64,000 nt of DNA, taken from Mycobacterium ostraviense (GTDB lineage: Bacteria; Actinomycetota; Actinomycetes; Mycobacteriales; Mycobacteriaceae). The notes beneath the pieces were generated by a model. The model searched no databases, had not been told where the DNA came from, and saw only the letters and a list, made by a program, of their open reading frames with translations. A program made the position numbers and the translations under genes. The DNA is taken from assembly GCF_002705925.1 (NCBI RefSeq), contig NZ_NKRE01000001.1:2931282-2995281 (forward strand), in the 5' to 3' direction. This document shows, one piece after another, positions 17,638 through 27,320 of the stretch; the first letter of the stretch is position 1, and each line of letters starts with the position of its first letter.

Positions 17638-19109
17638 ACGCCTCTCTGCGCCGGATCTCGGTGACCGTGATGGCGTTGATCGTGCTACTGCTGCTCAACG
17701 CCACGATGACGCAGGTCTTCACCGCCGATGGGTTGCGCGCCGATCCGCGCAATCAGCGGGTCCTGCTCGACGAGTATTCGCGCCAGCGCGGCCAGATCAC
17801 CGCGGGCGGGCAATTGCTGGCCTACTCGGTGGCGACCGACAGCCGCTTCCGTTTCCTGCGGGTCTATCCCAACCCCGAGGTGTACGCGCCGGTCACCGGC
17901 TTCTACTCGCTGCGTTATTCCAGCACCGGTCTGGAACGCGCCGAGGACCCGCTGCTGAACGGGTCGGACCAGCGGTTGTTCGGCCGACGACTAGCTGACT
18001 TCTTCACCGGGCGCGACCCGCGCGGCGGCAATGTCGACACCACTATCAACCCCCGCGTCCAGCAGGCCGGCTGGGACGCGATGCAACAGGGCTGCGGCGG
18101 CCCCTGCAAAGGCGCGGTGGTGGCGCTGGAGCCGTCGACGGGCAAGATCCTGGCGCTGGTGTCGTCGCCGTCCTATGACCCCAACCTGCTCGCGTCGCAC
18201 GATCCCGAGGTCCAGGCGCAAGCCTGGCAGCGGCTTCGCGACAACCCCGACTCGCCGCTGACCAACCGTGCCATCGCCGAAACGTACCCGCCGGGCTCGA
18301 CCTTCAAAGTGATCACCACCGCGGCCGCGCTGCAGGCCGGAGCCACCGACACCGAGCAGCTGACCGCGGCCGCCGAGATTCCGCTACCCGGAAGCACGGC
18401 GACATTGGAGAACTACGGCGGCACGACGTGCGGCGCCGAGCCGACCGTGCCGCTGAGCGTGGCATTCGCCAAGTCGTGCAACACCGCATTCGTCCAGTTG
18501 GGCATCCTGACGGGCGCAGACGCCCTGCGCAGCACGGCACAGGCGTTCGGCTTGGACATTTCGCCCGACCCGATACCGTTGCAGGTGGCCGAGTCGACCA
18601 TCGGAGCGATCGCCGACACCGCCGCTTTGGGTATGACCAGTATCGGGCAGAAGGACGTCGCGCTGACCCCACTGCAGAACGCCGAGGTCGCGGCGACCAT
18701 CGCCAACGGCGGGATCACCATGCGGCCGTACCTGGTGGACAGCCTCCGCGGGCCCGACCTGGCCAACATCAGCACCACTGCGCCATATCAGCAGCGGCGC
18801 GCGGTGTCGCCGCAGGTCGCCGCTAAGCTAACAGAGCTGATGGTCGGCGCCGAGAAAGTCACACAGCAGAAAGGGGCCATCCCCGGCGTGCAGATCGCAT
18901 CCAAGACGGGTACCGCAGAGCACGGCACAGACCCCCGTCATACTCCGCCCCATGCGTGGTACATCGCCTTCGCGCCAGCCCAGGCGCCAAAGGTTGCCAT
19001 CGCGGTGTTTGTGGAGAACGGGGGCGATCGTCTGTCCGCGACCGGTGGTGCGCTGGCCGCGCCGATCGGACGGGCCGTGATCGAAGCCGCACTGCAGGGG
19101 GGCCCATGA
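17634..19109 (+). CDS. pbpA: Class B penicillin-binding protein PbpA
   Basis: A 491-residue protein. An N-terminal membrane anchor (about 8-28) is followed by a dimerisation region and a transpeptidase domain. The active-site SxxK is in [11 protein letters not shown], SxN is in [10 protein letters not shown] and KTG is in SKTGTAEHG. It cross-links peptide stems, working with RodA. PbpA is a known target of PknB regulation at the division site. Start ATG overlaps the rodA stop, and its own stop overlaps pknA. Confidence 0.96.
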   Translation: MNASLRRISVTVMALIVLLLLNATMTQVFTADGLRADPRNQRVLLDEYSRQRGQITAGGQLLAYSVATDSRFRFLRVYPNPEVYAPVTGFYSLRYSSTGLERAEDPLLNGSDQRLFGRRLADFFTGRDPRGGNVDTTINPRVQQAGWDAMQQGCGGPCKGAVVALEPSTGKILALVSSPSYDPNLLASHDPEVQAQAWQRLRDNPDSPLTNRAIAETYPPGSTFKVITTAAALQAGATDTEQLTAAAEIPLPGSTATLENYGGTTCGAEPTVPLSVAFAKSCNTAFVQLGILTGADALRSTAQAFGLDISPDPIPLQVAESTIGAIADTAALGMTSIGQKDVALTPLQNAEVAATIANGGITMRPYLVDSLRGPDLANISTTAPYQQRRAVSPQVAAKLTELMVGAEKVTQQKGAIPGVQIASKTGTAEHGTDPRHTPPHAWYIAFAPAQAPKVAIAVFVENGGDRLSATGGALAAPIGRAVIEAALQGGP

Positions 19110-20452
19110 GTCCCCGAGTTGGTATGACGCTGTCCGGCCGCTACCGCCTGCAGCGGCTCATCGCCACCGGCGGCATGGGGCAGGTCTGGGAAGCGGTCGA
19201 CAGCCGGCTGGGCCGGCGGGTGGCCGTCAAGGTGCTCAAGAACGAGTTCTCATCCGACCCGGAGTTCATCGAACGGTTCCGGGCCGAGGCCCGCACCACG
19301 GCCATGCTGAACCACCCGGGGATCGCGGCCGTCCACGATTACGGCGAGAGCCAGATGGACGGCGAGGGTCGCACGGCCTACCTGGTGATGGAGCTGGTCA
19401 ACGGCGAGCCGCTGAATTCGGTGCTCAAGCGCACCGGCCGGCTGTCGCTGCGGCACGCGCTCGACATGCTCGAGCAGACCGGCCGCGCTCTTCAGGTTGC
19501 GCATGCGGCCGGACTGGTGCACCGCGACGTCAAGCCGGGCAACATCTTGATCACGCCCACCGGCCAGGTGAAGATCACCGACTTCGGGATCGCCAAGGCC
19601 GTCGACGCGGCACCGGTGACGCAGACCGGAATGGTGATGGGCACCGCCCAATACATCGCGCCCGAACAGGCTCTGGGTCACGACGCGACCCCCGCCAGTG
19701 ACGTGTATTCGTTGGGAGTTGTTGGCTACGAAGCGGTTTCGGGTAAGCGGCCGTTCACCGGTGACGGCGCCCTGACGGTGGCGATGAAGCACATCAAGGA
19801 ACCGCCGCCGCCGCTGCCGGCCGAGCTGCCGCCCAATGTGCGCGAACTCATCGAGATCACGCTGGTGAAAAACCCCCAGATGCGCTATCGCAGTGGGGGA
19901 CCGTTCGCCGACGCCGTCGCCGCGGTACGGGCCGGCCGGCGACCGCCACGGCCCAGCCAGTCACCACCGCCCGGGCGCGCCGCGCCGGCAGCGATTCCGT
20001 CGAGCGCGCCGGCCCGGATCGCGGGCAACCCCGCCAGCCGGGCCACCGCCCCGCGCCGCTCCCGGCCGGCGAACGGGGGAAACCGGCCACCCGCGCGGCG
20101 TACGTTCTCGTCGGGCCAGCGGGCGCTGTTGTGGGCTGCCGGCGTCCTCGGGGCGCTGGCAATCATCATCGCGGTGCTCATCGTCATCAATTCGCGTGGC
20201 GACAACCAGCCGCAGCTGCCGCCCCCGACCGTGACCGACACCGGAGGCCCGCCGGCCAGCCAGACGCCGTCCGGTCAGGGTTTGCGACTCGGTGCGACGA
20301 GTTTCGGCCCGGTCGACGATGCCGGCCATGACGGCTCGCAATGGGGGCGCTTCCGGCCGCCGGGGGCGAGCCGGACAGACCAACTCGGCCGGACCGTCGC
20401 ACTGCGACCGACTCACCATGTGTCGCTGGACCGATACGAGACATCGCGATGA
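19106..20452 (+). CDS. pknA: Serine/threonine protein kinase PknA
   Basis: A 448-residue transmembrane kinase. Kinase domain about 8-275: glycine loop [20 protein letters not shown] with the ATP Lys, [10 protein letters not shown] catalytic loop, DFGIAK and the APEQ activation segment. A Pro/Arg-rich juxtamembrane linker leads to one membrane helix ([20 protein letters not shown], about 340-360) and a short outer tail with no PASTA repeats. PknA acts upstream of PknB in phosphorylating FhaB, Wag31 and FtsZ. It overlaps pbpA and pknB by 4 bp each. Confidence 0.96.
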   Translation: MSPRVGMTLSGRYRLQRLIATGGMGQVWEAVDSRLGRRVAVKVLKNEFSSDPEFIERFRAEARTTAMLNHPGIAAVHDYGESQMDGEGRTAYLVMELVNGEPLNSVLKRTGRLSLRHALDMLEQTGRALQVAHAAGLVHRDVKPGNILITPTGQVKITDFGIAKAVDAAPVTQTGMVMGTAQYIAPEQALGHDATPASDVYSLGVVGYEAVSGKRPFTGDGALTVAMKHIKEPPPPLPAELPPNVRELIEITLVKNPQMRYRSGGPFADAVAAVRAGRRPPRPSQSPPPGRAAPAAIPSSAPARIAGNPASRATAPRRSRPANGGNRPPARRTFSSGQRALLWAAGVLGALAIIIAVLIVINSRGDNQPQLPPPTVTDTGGPPASQTPSGQGLRLGATSFGPVDDAGHDGSQWGRFRPPGASRTDQLGRTVALRPTHHVSLDRYETSR

Positions 20453-22329
20453 CCACCCCGCGGCACCTCTCCGATCGCTATGAACTGGGCGACATCCTCG
20501 GCTTCGGGGGAATGTCCGAAGTTCACCTGGCGCGCGATCTGCGGCTACACCGCGACGTGGCGGTGAAGGTGCTGCGCGCCGATCTGGCCCGCGACCCCAG
20601 CTTTTACCTGCGCTTCCGGCGGGAGGCACAGAACGCGGCGGCACTGAACCACCCGGCGATCGTGGCGGTATACGACACCGGCGAAGCCGAAACGTCCGCC
20701 GGTCCATTGCCCTACATCGTGATGGAGTATGTCGACGGCGTCACCCTTCGTGACATCGTGCACACCGAAGGCCCGATGCCGCCGAAGCGGGCCATCGAGG
20801 TGATCGCCGATGCTTGCCAGGCGCTGAACTTCAGCCACCAAAACGGCATCATCCACCGTGACGTCAAGCCGGCCAACATCATGATCAGTTCGACCAATGC
20901 GGTGAAGGTGATGGACTTCGGCATTGCCCGGGCGATCGCCGACAGCGGCAACAGCGTCACCCAGACGGCCGCGGTGATCGGGACGGCGCAATATCTGTCC
21001 CCCGAACAGGCTCGCGGTGATGCGGTCGATGCGCGATCCGATGTCTATTCGTTGGGGTGTGTGCTGTACGAAATCCTGACCGGCGAGCCGCCGTTCACCG
21101 GTGACTCGCCGGTGGCGGTGGCCTACCAGCACGTCCGCGAAGACCCCATCCCGCCCTCGGAACGCCATGACGGCATCTCCGCCGAGCTGGACGCCGTCGT
21201 CCTCAAGGCGCTGGCCAAGAACCCGGAAAACCGTTACCAGACCGCGGCGGAAATGCGGGCCGACCTGGTCCGGGTGCACAACGGTGAGCCACCGGAGGCA
21301 CCCAAGGTGCTCAGCGGCGCCGAGCGGCGCTCGTTGCTGGCGGCCACACCCGGACATCCCGCCGGTCCGCGCACCGATCCGCTGCCTCGCCAGGTCCTCG
21401 ACCACACCGATCGTGACCGCGCCACCCCTTCGGTGGGCCGCTGGGTCGCCGTGGTCGCGGCACTGGCGGTGCTGACTATCGCCGTCACGATCGCCATCAA
21501 CACCTTCGGCGGCAACACCCGCAAGGTCCAGGTGCCCGACGTGCGTGGCCAAGCATCCGCCGACGCCATAGCCGCGCTGCAAAACCGCGGCTTCAAGACC
21601 CGCACGCTGCAGAAACCGGACTCGACGATCCCACCCGACCACGTCATCGGGACCGACCCGGCTGCCAACACCTCGGTCGGTGCGGGGGCCGACATCACCA
21701 TCAACGTCTCCACCGGACCCGAGCAGCGTGAGCTGCCCGATGTCTCGTCGCTAACCTATGCCGAAGCGGTCAAGAAGCTGACCGCCGCCGGATTCAGTAA
21801 ATTCAAGCAGGCCGCCTCGCCCTCCTCCCCGGAGATGGCGGGCAAGGTCATCGGGACCAACCCACCGGCCAACCAGACCTCGGCGATCACCAATGTGATC
21901 ACGATCATCGTCGGCTCCGGGCCCGAGGCCAAACAGATCCCCGACGTCGCGGGTCAGACCGTTGACCTGGCGCAGAAGAACCTCACCGTCTACGGTTTCA
22001 CCAAGTTCAGCCAAGCGCAGGTGGACAGTCCGAAGCCGGCGGGTGACGTGGTCGGCACCAACCCACCGGCGGGCACCACCGTTCCGGTCGATTCGGTGAT
22101 CGAACTACAGGTGTCCAAGGGCAACCAGTTCGTCATGCCCGACCTGTCCGGCATGTTCTGGACCGACGCCGAACCGCGGCTGCGCGCGTTGGGCTGGACC
22201 GGGGTGCTGGACAAGGGGCCCGACGTCGACGCGGGCGGGTCCCAGCACAACCGGGTGGTCTACCAGAACCCGCCAGCGGGTTCCGGTGTCAACCGGGACG
22301 GCATCATCACGCTGAAGTTCGGTCAGTAG
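20449..22329 (+). CDS. pknB: Serine/threonine protein kinase PknB with PASTA domains
   Basis: A 626-residue kinase identical in length to M. tuberculosis PknB. Kinase domain 11-275: [33 protein letters not shown] and [10 protein letters not shown], with the regulatory threonines in [18 protein letters not shown]. One membrane helix (about 332-352) is followed by four PASTA repeats (about 355-626) that bind lipid II or muropeptides outside the cell. PknB phosphorylates CwlM, MurJ, FhaA and PbpA. The 3' end overlaps the convergent pabA/trpG gene by 23 bp. Confidence 0.97.
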   Translation: MTTPRHLSDRYELGDILGFGGMSEVHLARDLRLHRDVAVKVLRADLARDPSFYLRFRREAQNAAALNHPAIVAVYDTGEAETSAGPLPYIVMEYVDGVTLRDIVHTEGPMPPKRAIEVIADACQALNFSHQNGIIHRDVKPANIMISSTNAVKVMDFGIARAIADSGNSVTQTAAVIGTAQYLSPEQARGDAVDARSDVYSLGCVLYEILTGEPPFTGDSPVAVAYQHVREDPIPPSERHDGISAELDAVVLKALAKNPENRYQTAAEMRADLVRVHNGEPPEAPKVLSGAERRSLLAATPGHPAGPRTDPLPRQVLDHTDRDRATPSVGRWVAVVAALAVLTIAVTIAINTFGGNTRKVQVPDVRGQASADAIAALQNRGFKTRTLQKPDSTIPPDHVIGTDPAANTSVGAGADITINVSTGPEQRELPDVSSLTYAEAVKKLTAAGFSKFKQAASPSSPEMAGKVIGTNPPANQTSAITNVITIIVGSGPEAKQIPDVAGQTVDLAQKNLTVYGFTKFSQAQVDSPKPAGDVVGTNPPAGTTVPVDSVIELQVSKGNQFVMPDLSGMFWTDAEPRLRALGWTGVLDKGPDVDAGGSQHNRVVYQNPPAGSGVNRDGIITLKFGQ

Positions 22330-23005
22330 TCCCGGCTGTGCCGGCCGCCGGGGTCGGCAGGTGCGGCCGGACGGCGGTGAGCACTTCGTTTTCCAGCCGG
22401 CGCACCAACGTGTCGTCTCGGGCCCAGCCGCAGTAGGTCAGCCAGTTGGCCAGCATCCGGTGTCCGCCCTCGGTCAGGATCGACTCCGGATGGAACTGGA
22501 CACCGTGAATCGGCACCTCGCGGTGACGCACGCCCATGATCACCCCGCTGCGGGTATGGGCGGTGACCTCCAGCTCGGCCGGCAACGACTCCGGCAGGAT
22601 GGTCAGCGAGTGATACCGGGTTGCCGTGAATGGATCCGGAAGTCCTTGCAGTACACCGACATTCGTGTGGTAGACGCTGCTGGTCTTGCCATGCAACAAC
22701 TCCGGCGCGCGGTCGACGGTGGCCCCGAACGCCACGCCGATGGCCTGGTGTCCCAGGCACACGCCCAGCAGCGGGGTCCGCGCCGCGGCGCACGCCGCGA
22801 CCATGCTCACCGACGCGCCCGCGCGTTCCGGCGTGCCGGGGCCGGGGCTCAGCAGCACACCGTCGAATTGCTCGGCGACGGCGTTCTCGTCGGCGAGCCG
22901 GGCGTCGTCGTTGCGCCACACTTGGGCCTCGACGCCCAATTGGCCCAGGTACTGGACCAGGTTGAACACGAAGCTGTCGTAGTTGTCGACGACCAGAATC
23001 CGCAT
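22307..23005 (-). CDS. trpG: Glutamine amidotransferase subunit (PabA/TrpG)
   Basis: A 232-residue class I glutamine amidotransferase. The catalytic Cys is in LLGVCLGHQAIG and the His-Glu pair is in GVQFHPESIL; LLSPGPGTPERAG forms the oxyanion region. It supplies ammonia from glutamine to an anthranilate or aminodeoxychorismate synthase. M. tuberculosis Rv0013 is named trpG, but no trp or folate gene is adjacent, so it may serve one pathway or both. It is convergent with pknB. Confidence 0.88.
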   Translation of the reverse strand: MRILVVDNYDSFVFNLVQYLGQLGVEAQVWRNDDARLADENAVAEQFDGVLLSPGPGTPERAGASVSMVAACAAARTPLLGVCLGHQAIGVAFGATVDRAPELLHGKTSSVYHTNVGVLQGLPDPFTATRYHSLTILPESLPAELEVTAHTRSGVIMGVRHREVPIHGVQFHPESILTEGGHRMLANWLTYCGWARDDTLVRRLENEVLTAVRPHLPTPAAGTAGTTDRTSA

Positions 23006-23027
23006 CGTGACAGGTTACCGTCCGGCC

Positions 23028-23771
23028 TCAATAACCGACTGGCCCCAGCGGCTGCGCGAAATGCATCCGCACGGGTTCGGAATGTCCGACGACCCGCGCG
23101 TCGGACTTGACTTCTTCGTGGTAGCCCAATCCGAACCGGACCACGTACTGCTTGTAGAGCGTCACCAGCGGAGCTGCGGCCAAGGCTACTTGCATCGCGG
23201 CGGGATTGCCGATCGCGGTGATCGTGTAAGGCGGGCTGTAAGTGCGTCCATTGAGCAACAACGTGTTGCCGACGCAACGCACCACCGAGCTCGCGATGAT
23301 GCGCTGGTCCTGCATCTGGATCGCCTCGGCGCCCGCGCTCCACACCGCATTCAAGACGGCATCGATGTCCTGCTGGTGCACCACCAGGTCGTCGGGGGAG
23401 GCGTCGCGGGGAAAGCGGCCATGGGCGTCGCGCTGCGCGTCGTTGAGCGTCACTACCACGCCAGGGCCGTGGACCGGGTTCATACCGGCCGCACCGGCCA
23501 GTTCGGCGGCCCGCCTGAGCATCGCCGCCAATGCGGTATCCGACGACGGAGTGTGCGCCGTCTCGATCTGTTTGGTCAGCGCGTCCCGCTGGGCATCCAG
23601 CCGGTTCACCGACGACTGGGCGTGGCGGACGAGGTCGACGAGCCGCGGCGCGTCGCTGCGGCGAATCTCCGCACCGCCGGAAACCCCATGCGTCGCGGCC
23701 AGCAACAAGCCGGCGAGCAGGCACACCAGCGGAACACCGAAACGCCACGGCGAGCGGCGCTCATCGGTCAT
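23028..23771 (-). CDS. DUF881 membrane-anchored protein (Rv0012 homologue)
   Basis: About 247 residues. A single N-terminal membrane segment (GVPLVCLLAGLLLAATHGVS, about 10-30) precedes a predicted coiled-coil stretch and a globular extracytoplasmic DUF881 domain with GPGVVVTLNDAQ and AEAIQMQDQRIIASS. DUF881 proteins are found next to division genes in Gram-positive bacteria. The start ATG (MTDERRSPWRFG) is preferred to one 51 nt upstream. It is divergent from crgA, with 127 bp between starts. Confidence 0.85.
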   Translation of the reverse strand: MTDERRSPWRFGVPLVCLLAGLLLAATHGVSGGAEIRRSDAPRLVDLVRHAQSSVNRLDAQRDALTKQIETAHTPSSDTALAAMLRRAAELAGAAGMNPVHGPGVVVTLNDAQRDAHGRFPRDASPDDLVVHQQDIDAVLNAVWSAGAEAIQMQDQRIIASSVVRCVGNTLLLNGRTYSPPYTITAIGNPAAMQVALAAAPLVTLYKQYVVRFGLGYHEEVKSDARVVGHSEPVRMHFAQPLGPVGY

Positions 23772-23898
23772 CACATCTCCGTTTCCTGGTCGCGTGGCCA
23801 GTTGGGTTAGTCTCGTAGCCAAGCTTTGGCTGCAGTTGCAGTCGCAATCGTTGCACTTTGTCCGCTCACCGTGTTGTTGAGGTATCCCGAGGTATTAC

Positions 23899-24180
23899 AT
23901 GCCCAAGTCGAAGGTCCGCAAGAAGAACGACTTCACCGTCAAGCCGGTGAGCCGCACACCCGTGAAAGTGAAGGTCGGACCGTCCAGTGTGTGGTTCGTC
24001 TCGTTGTTCATCGGGTTGATGCTGATCGGCCTCGTCTGGTTGATGGTGTTTCAGTTGGCCGCCCTCGGTAGTCAGGCCCCCAAGGCGCTGCAGTGGATGG
24101 CGGATCTGGGCCCGTGGAACTACGCCATCGCGTTCGCTTTCATGATCACCGGTTTATTGCTCACCATGCGGTGGCACTGA
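23899..24180 (+). CDS. crgA: Cell division protein CrgA
   Basis: A 93-residue protein, the usual length for mycobacterial CrgA. A basic cytoplasmic N-terminus ([18 protein letters not shown]) is followed by two membrane helices ([20 protein letters not shown] and [17 protein letters not shown]) and a two-residue end. CrgA stabilises the divisome, contacting FtsZ, FtsQ, FtsI and the nearby-encoded CwsA. Downstream lies a 155-bp gap with two DnaA-box-like sites. Confidence 0.95.
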   Translation: MPKSKVRKKNDFTVKPVSRTPVKVKVGPSSVWFVSLFIGLMLIGLVWLMVFQLAALGSQAPKALQWMADLGPWNYAIAFAFMITGLLLTMRWH

Positions 24181-24268
24181 GATACAGCGCGCCCAAAATG
24201 AATTCATTCCGGGCCGGGTTCTTTACTGATCCAGCAACCTTGTGGTTCGTCAATCACATGGATGTGAT

Positions 24269-24300
24269 TTATCCCCACTGTTGATAGCGTCTGTGGATAA
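24269..24300. promoter_or_regulatory. Pair of inverted DnaA-box-like sites upstream of the PH-domain gene
   Basis: TTATCCCCA (24269-24277, plus strand) and TGTGGATAA (24292-24300, a perfect TTATCCACA on the minus strand) face each other across 14 bp, 36 bp before the ATG of the PH-domain gene. The region is AT-richer than its surroundings. A perfect box beside a one-mismatch box suggests DnaA-responsive regulation or titration; chance cannot be excluded. Confidence 0.5.
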
Positions 24301-24335
24301 CCGAATCTGCGGTGGTCGGAGGGTCTAGATAGCGC

Positions 24336-24761
24336 ATGCAGCAAACACAATGGTCGCCTCCGGCGGCAGGAATCGCTGGCTGCGGCGTTGCGGGCGTATT
24401 GATGGCTATCGGGTCTGTGACCTTTGTCACAGAACCGCCGGGGCGCGCGCTGGCCATGGTTGCCGCACTGGGTTTGATCTTGTTTGCCGGCGTTTCCTGG
24501 CGGGCGCGGCCGAAGCTGGCAATCACCGGTGACGGGCTGGCGATCCGGGGGTGGTTGCGGACGCAGTTATTGCGGCGGCCAGACATCAAGATCATCCGGA
24601 TCTCTCAGTTCCGGCGTTATGCGCGCAACGTTCGACTCCTCGAGATCGAGACGGTCAACGACCGACTGTTCATTTTGTCCCGTTGGGACCTTGGGACCGA
24701 TCCGCTGAACGTGCTCGATGCGCTGACCGCCGCCGGCTACACCGGCCCAAGGCGCGGGTAG
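24336..24761 (+). CDS. Small membrane protein with bacterial PH domain (Rv0010c homologue)
   Basis: A 141-residue protein. Two N-terminal hydrophobic segments (about 10-30 and 36-52) lead into a bacterial PH-like domain (about 57-135) containing AITGDGLAIRGWL, RRPDIKIIRIS and ILSRWDLGTDPLNVLDALTA. Position and architecture match M. tuberculosis Rv0010c. It is convergent with ppiA, 9 bp between stops. The role is unknown; the neighbourhood suggests the cell envelope. Confidence 0.85.
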   Translation: MQQTQWSPPAAGIAGCGVAGVLMAIGSVTFVTEPPGRALAMVAALGLILFAGVSWRARPKLAITGDGLAIRGWLRTQLLRRPDIKIIRISQFRRYARNVRLLEIETVNDRLFILSRWDLGTDPLNVLDALTAAGYTGPRRG

Positions 24762-24770
24762 AGCAATGGT

Positions 24771-25319
24771 TCAGGAGATGGTGATCGACTCGATCACCAC
24801 CGGGACGGTGGGCCGATCGTTGCCGTCGGTGGGAGTGGTCGCGATGGCGTCTACGACGCGCTGCGACTCCGGATCGGTCACCTCACCGAAGATCGTGTGA
24901 CGCCGGTTCAGGTGCGGAGTCTTGCCGACGGTGATGAAGAACTGTGAGCCGTTGGTGCCAGGCCCGGCGTTGGCCATCGCCAGCAGGTAGGGCTTGTCGA
25001 ATTGCAGTTCAGGGTGGAACTCGTCGGCGAACTTGTAGCCCGGCCCGCCGCGGCCGGTGCCGGTCGGGTCACCGCCTTGGATCATGAAGCCGTTGATCAC
25101 CCGGTGAAAGACCGCTCCGTCGTAGAACGGGCCGGCGGTGCCACCCGATGCATTCTGGGTCGAGTAATCCTTGGTGCCCTGCGCCAGGCCGACGAAGTTG
25201 GCGACGGTCTTGGGTGCGTGGTTTCCGAACAGGGCGACCTTGATGTCTCCGCGGTTGGTGTGCAGCGTGGCGGTGGCAGTCTGAAACGGGCTGTTAGTCA
25301 CGGGATCACAGTGTGCCAT
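24771..25319 (-). CDS. ppiA: Cyclophilin-type peptidyl-prolyl isomerase PpiA
   Basis: A 182-residue cyclophilin, the same length as M. tuberculosis PpiA. Motifs: [39 protein letters not shown] and [12 protein letters not shown]; the Arg in FHRV and the QGG/GSQFF residues line the active site. No signal peptide, so it is probably cytoplasmic. An ATG seven codons upstream is in frame, but the chosen start ([11 protein letters not shown]) aligns with the family. Confidence 0.95.
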   Translation of the reverse strand: MAHCDPVTNSPFQTATATLHTNRGDIKVALFGNHAPKTVANFVGLAQGTKDYSTQNASGGTAGPFYDGAVFHRVINGFMIQGGDPTGTGRGGPGYKFADEFHPELQFDKPYLLAMANAGPGTNGSQFFITVGKTPHLNRRHTIFGEVTDPESQRVVDAIATTPTDGNDRPTVPVVIESITIS

Positions 25320-25474
25320 TACCCGGTGGCGCGGCCGCACCCGGTGTCACCCGACGCGAACGGCGCGGTATTGAGGCAATGGGCCCGCGGACGTCCTTGT
25401 GGTGGCAGTCTGTGGGGGTATCGGAGTGGCACTGGGCTAGGGAATCGACCAGCCAGACACCAGAAAGGCGGCAG

Positions 25475-25906
25475 ATGAGCGAGAAGGTGGAAACCCGGTT
25501 GACCCCGAGGGAACGACTGACCCGCGGCCTGACCTATTCGGCGGTGGGCCCCGTGGACGTGACCCGGGGCGTCGTCGGACTCGGAGTACAGTCCGCGCAG
25601 TCGAGCGCCTCAGAGCTTCGTCGCCGGTATCGGGAAGGCCGGCTGGCCCGCGAGATCGCCGCCGCTCAAGAAACACTTGCCCAGGAGCTGGCCGCTGCCC
25701 AGGAAGTGGTGGCCAACCTGCCCCAGGTGCTTCAGGAAGCACGCCGGTCCCAGCGCCGCGGCAAGAAACGGGTATGGGTGATCGCCGGGGCCGCCACCGT
25801 CGTCGTAGTGGCCGGTGGTGCGGTGGCATTTACCATCGTGCGGCGCTCGTCGCGCCCGGAGCCCTCGCCGCGCCCGCCGAGTGTGGACGTCCAGCCGCGC
25901 CCGTAG
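25475..25906 (+). CDS. cwsA: Cell wall synthesis protein CwsA
   Basis: A 143-residue protein with the mycobacterial CwsA layout (M. tuberculosis Rv0008c, 145 aa). N-terminal LTPRERLTRGLTYSAVGPVD and VTRGVVGLGVQSAQSSA precede a charged helical stretch with AAQETLAQELAAAQEVVANL (probable coiled coil) and a C-terminal membrane helix (VWVIAGAATVVVVAGGAVAF). CwsA interacts with CrgA and Wag31 and helps place polar wall synthesis. The ATG has GGCGGC rather than a strong Shine-Dalgarno upstream. Confidence 0.93.
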   Translation: MSEKVETRLTPRERLTRGLTYSAVGPVDVTRGVVGLGVQSAQSSASELRRRYREGRLAREIAAAQETLAQELAAAQEVVANLPQVLQEARRSQRRGKKRVWVIAGAATVVVVAGGAVAFTIVRRSSRPEPSPRPPSVDVQPRP

Positions 25907-25934
25907 GGCACGGCACCTCAGGGCGAGGCTTGCG

Positions 25935-26918
25935 ATGCCGTTGATTGCGCTGGAAGAGCATTACGCGTGGGATCCGGTCAGCGCCGACAATCTCGTCGGC
26001 AGCTGGCTTCGGGCGCACAATCGCACCGCCTACGAGCGGCTGTACGACCGGGGACCGTTGCGGCTGGAGCAGATGGACGCCGCGGGAATCGACTTCCAGA
26101 TCCTCTCGCTGTTCGACCCCGGCGTCCAGGCCGACGCTGATGCCCACCGTGCCGTCGACGGTGCGCGTCGGGCCAATGACGACTTGGCCGAGACGATCGC
26201 CGCGATGCCGGACCGATTCGGGGCGTTTGCCACCCTGGCGCCCCAGGATCCGCAGGCCGCGGCGGCCGAATTGACCCGCGCCGTCACCGAATTGGGTTTC
26301 GTCGGAGGGCTGATCAACGGGCACACTCAGGGGCGCTATCTCGACGACCCGGCCTACTACGGGCTGTTCGAAGCCGCCGAAGCGCTACACGCACCGATCT
26401 ATCTGCATCCGACCACTCCGCACCCCGCGGTGCTGGATGCCTGGTTCAAGCCTTACCTCGGGGCCGGCCTGCACCTGGCATCGTGGGGCTTCGGCGTGGA
26501 GACCGGCACGCATGCGCTGCGGCTGATCTACTCGGGCCTGTTCGACCGGTTTCCGCGGCTGCAGATGATCTTGGGCCACCTGGGCGAGATGCTGCCGTTC
26601 GCCGCCCACCGGATCGACCGCTACTACGGTCTTGCCGGCGATCCGGATGCCGGGCACAAGCTGGGCCGGTTGCCGTCGGAATACCTGCGCTCGAACTTCT
26701 ATGTGACCACCAGCGGCAACTTCTCGGCGCCGGCGTTTGCTTGCACGCTGGAAGTCATGTCGGCCGATCGGGTGATGTTCTCGGTCGATTATCCGATGGA
26801 CGACAACATGGCCGGCGCGAAGTTCCTGGCCGACTTCCCGTTCGACGACGAGCTGCGGCAAAAAGTCGCGGCCGGCAACGCACAGCGGCTGTTCAAGGAC
26901 AAGATCCCGGCACTGTAG
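25935..26918 (+). CDS. Amidohydrolase-family (ACMSD-like) decarboxylase
   Basis: A 327-residue TIM-barrel protein of the amidohydrolase-2 family. The N-terminus (MPLIALEEHYAWDPVSAD) has Glu-x-His in place of the classic HxH, as in gamma-resorcylate/2,3-dihydroxybenzoate-type decarboxylases. Further ligands are expected at YLHPTTPHP, LGHLGEMLPF and FSVDYPMDD (terminal Asp). It would decarboxylate an aromatic acid; the substrate is unknown. It is not part of the M. tuberculosis order here and sits between cwsA and the tRNA-Ala/Ile pair, a typical insertion point. Confidence 0.8.
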   Translation: MPLIALEEHYAWDPVSADNLVGSWLRAHNRTAYERLYDRGPLRLEQMDAAGIDFQILSLFDPGVQADADAHRAVDGARRANDDLAETIAAMPDRFGAFATLAPQDPQAAAAELTRAVTELGFVGGLINGHTQGRYLDDPAYYGLFEAAEALHAPIYLHPTTPHPAVLDAWFKPYLGAGLHLASWGFGVETGTHALRLIYSGLFDRFPRLQMILGHLGEMLPFAAHRIDRYYGLAGDPDAGHKLGRLPSEYLRSNFYVTTSGNFSAPAFACTLEVMSADRVMFSVDYPMDDNMAGAKFLADFPFDDELRQKVAAGNAQRLFKDKIPAL

Positions 26919-26951
26919 ATGCGACGTAGCCCGGGCTGCGGTCTTAGTCTG

Positions 26952-27024
26952 TGGAGCCTAGGGGAATCGAACCCCTGACACCCGCCTTGCAAAGGCGGTG
27001 CTCTACCAACTGAGCTAAGGCCCC
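26952..27024 (-). tRNA. alaT: tRNA-Ala (TGC)
   Basis: A 73-nt tRNA. Acceptor stem GGGGCCT/AGGCTCC, D-arm TTAGCTCAGTTGGTAGAGC, anticodon loop TTTGCAA in a CCGCC/GGCGG stem (anticodon TGC), T-loop GGTTCGATTCC. Follows tRNA-Ile on the same strand, as in M. tuberculosis ileT-alaT. Confidence 0.96.
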
Positions 27025-27187
27025 TCGTCGTTGCGAGGTGGTTGACCAGGCGCGTGATCAGCGGTGGGATCCGGCGCCGTGTGCCACACTTCGGCGTTGC
27101 GCCGCGCCCGCACCGCCGCGACCACCGCAGCGATCGCTGCCAGTGATAACGCGAGCCGCACGCAACGCCTTGACGGGCACATGGTCG

Positions 27188-27261
27188 TGGGCCTAGGAGG
27201 ACTCGAACCTCCGACCTCTTCGTTATCAGCGAAGCGCTCTAACCGCCTGAGCTATAGGCCC
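27188..27261 (-). tRNA. ileT: tRNA-Ile (GAT)
   Basis: A 74-nt tRNA. Acceptor stem 5' GGGCCTA, D-arm TAGCTCAGGCGGTTAGAGC, anticodon loop CTGATAA (anticodon GAT), T-loop GGTTCGAGTCC. It lies between the Rv0007 homologue and tRNA-Ala on the same strand. Confidence 0.96.
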
Positions 27262-27320
27262 GGATTCCGGATACGGCCGAGCGACGAGATTACCGCAATC
27301 GCCGCTCCACCCCCAAAATG

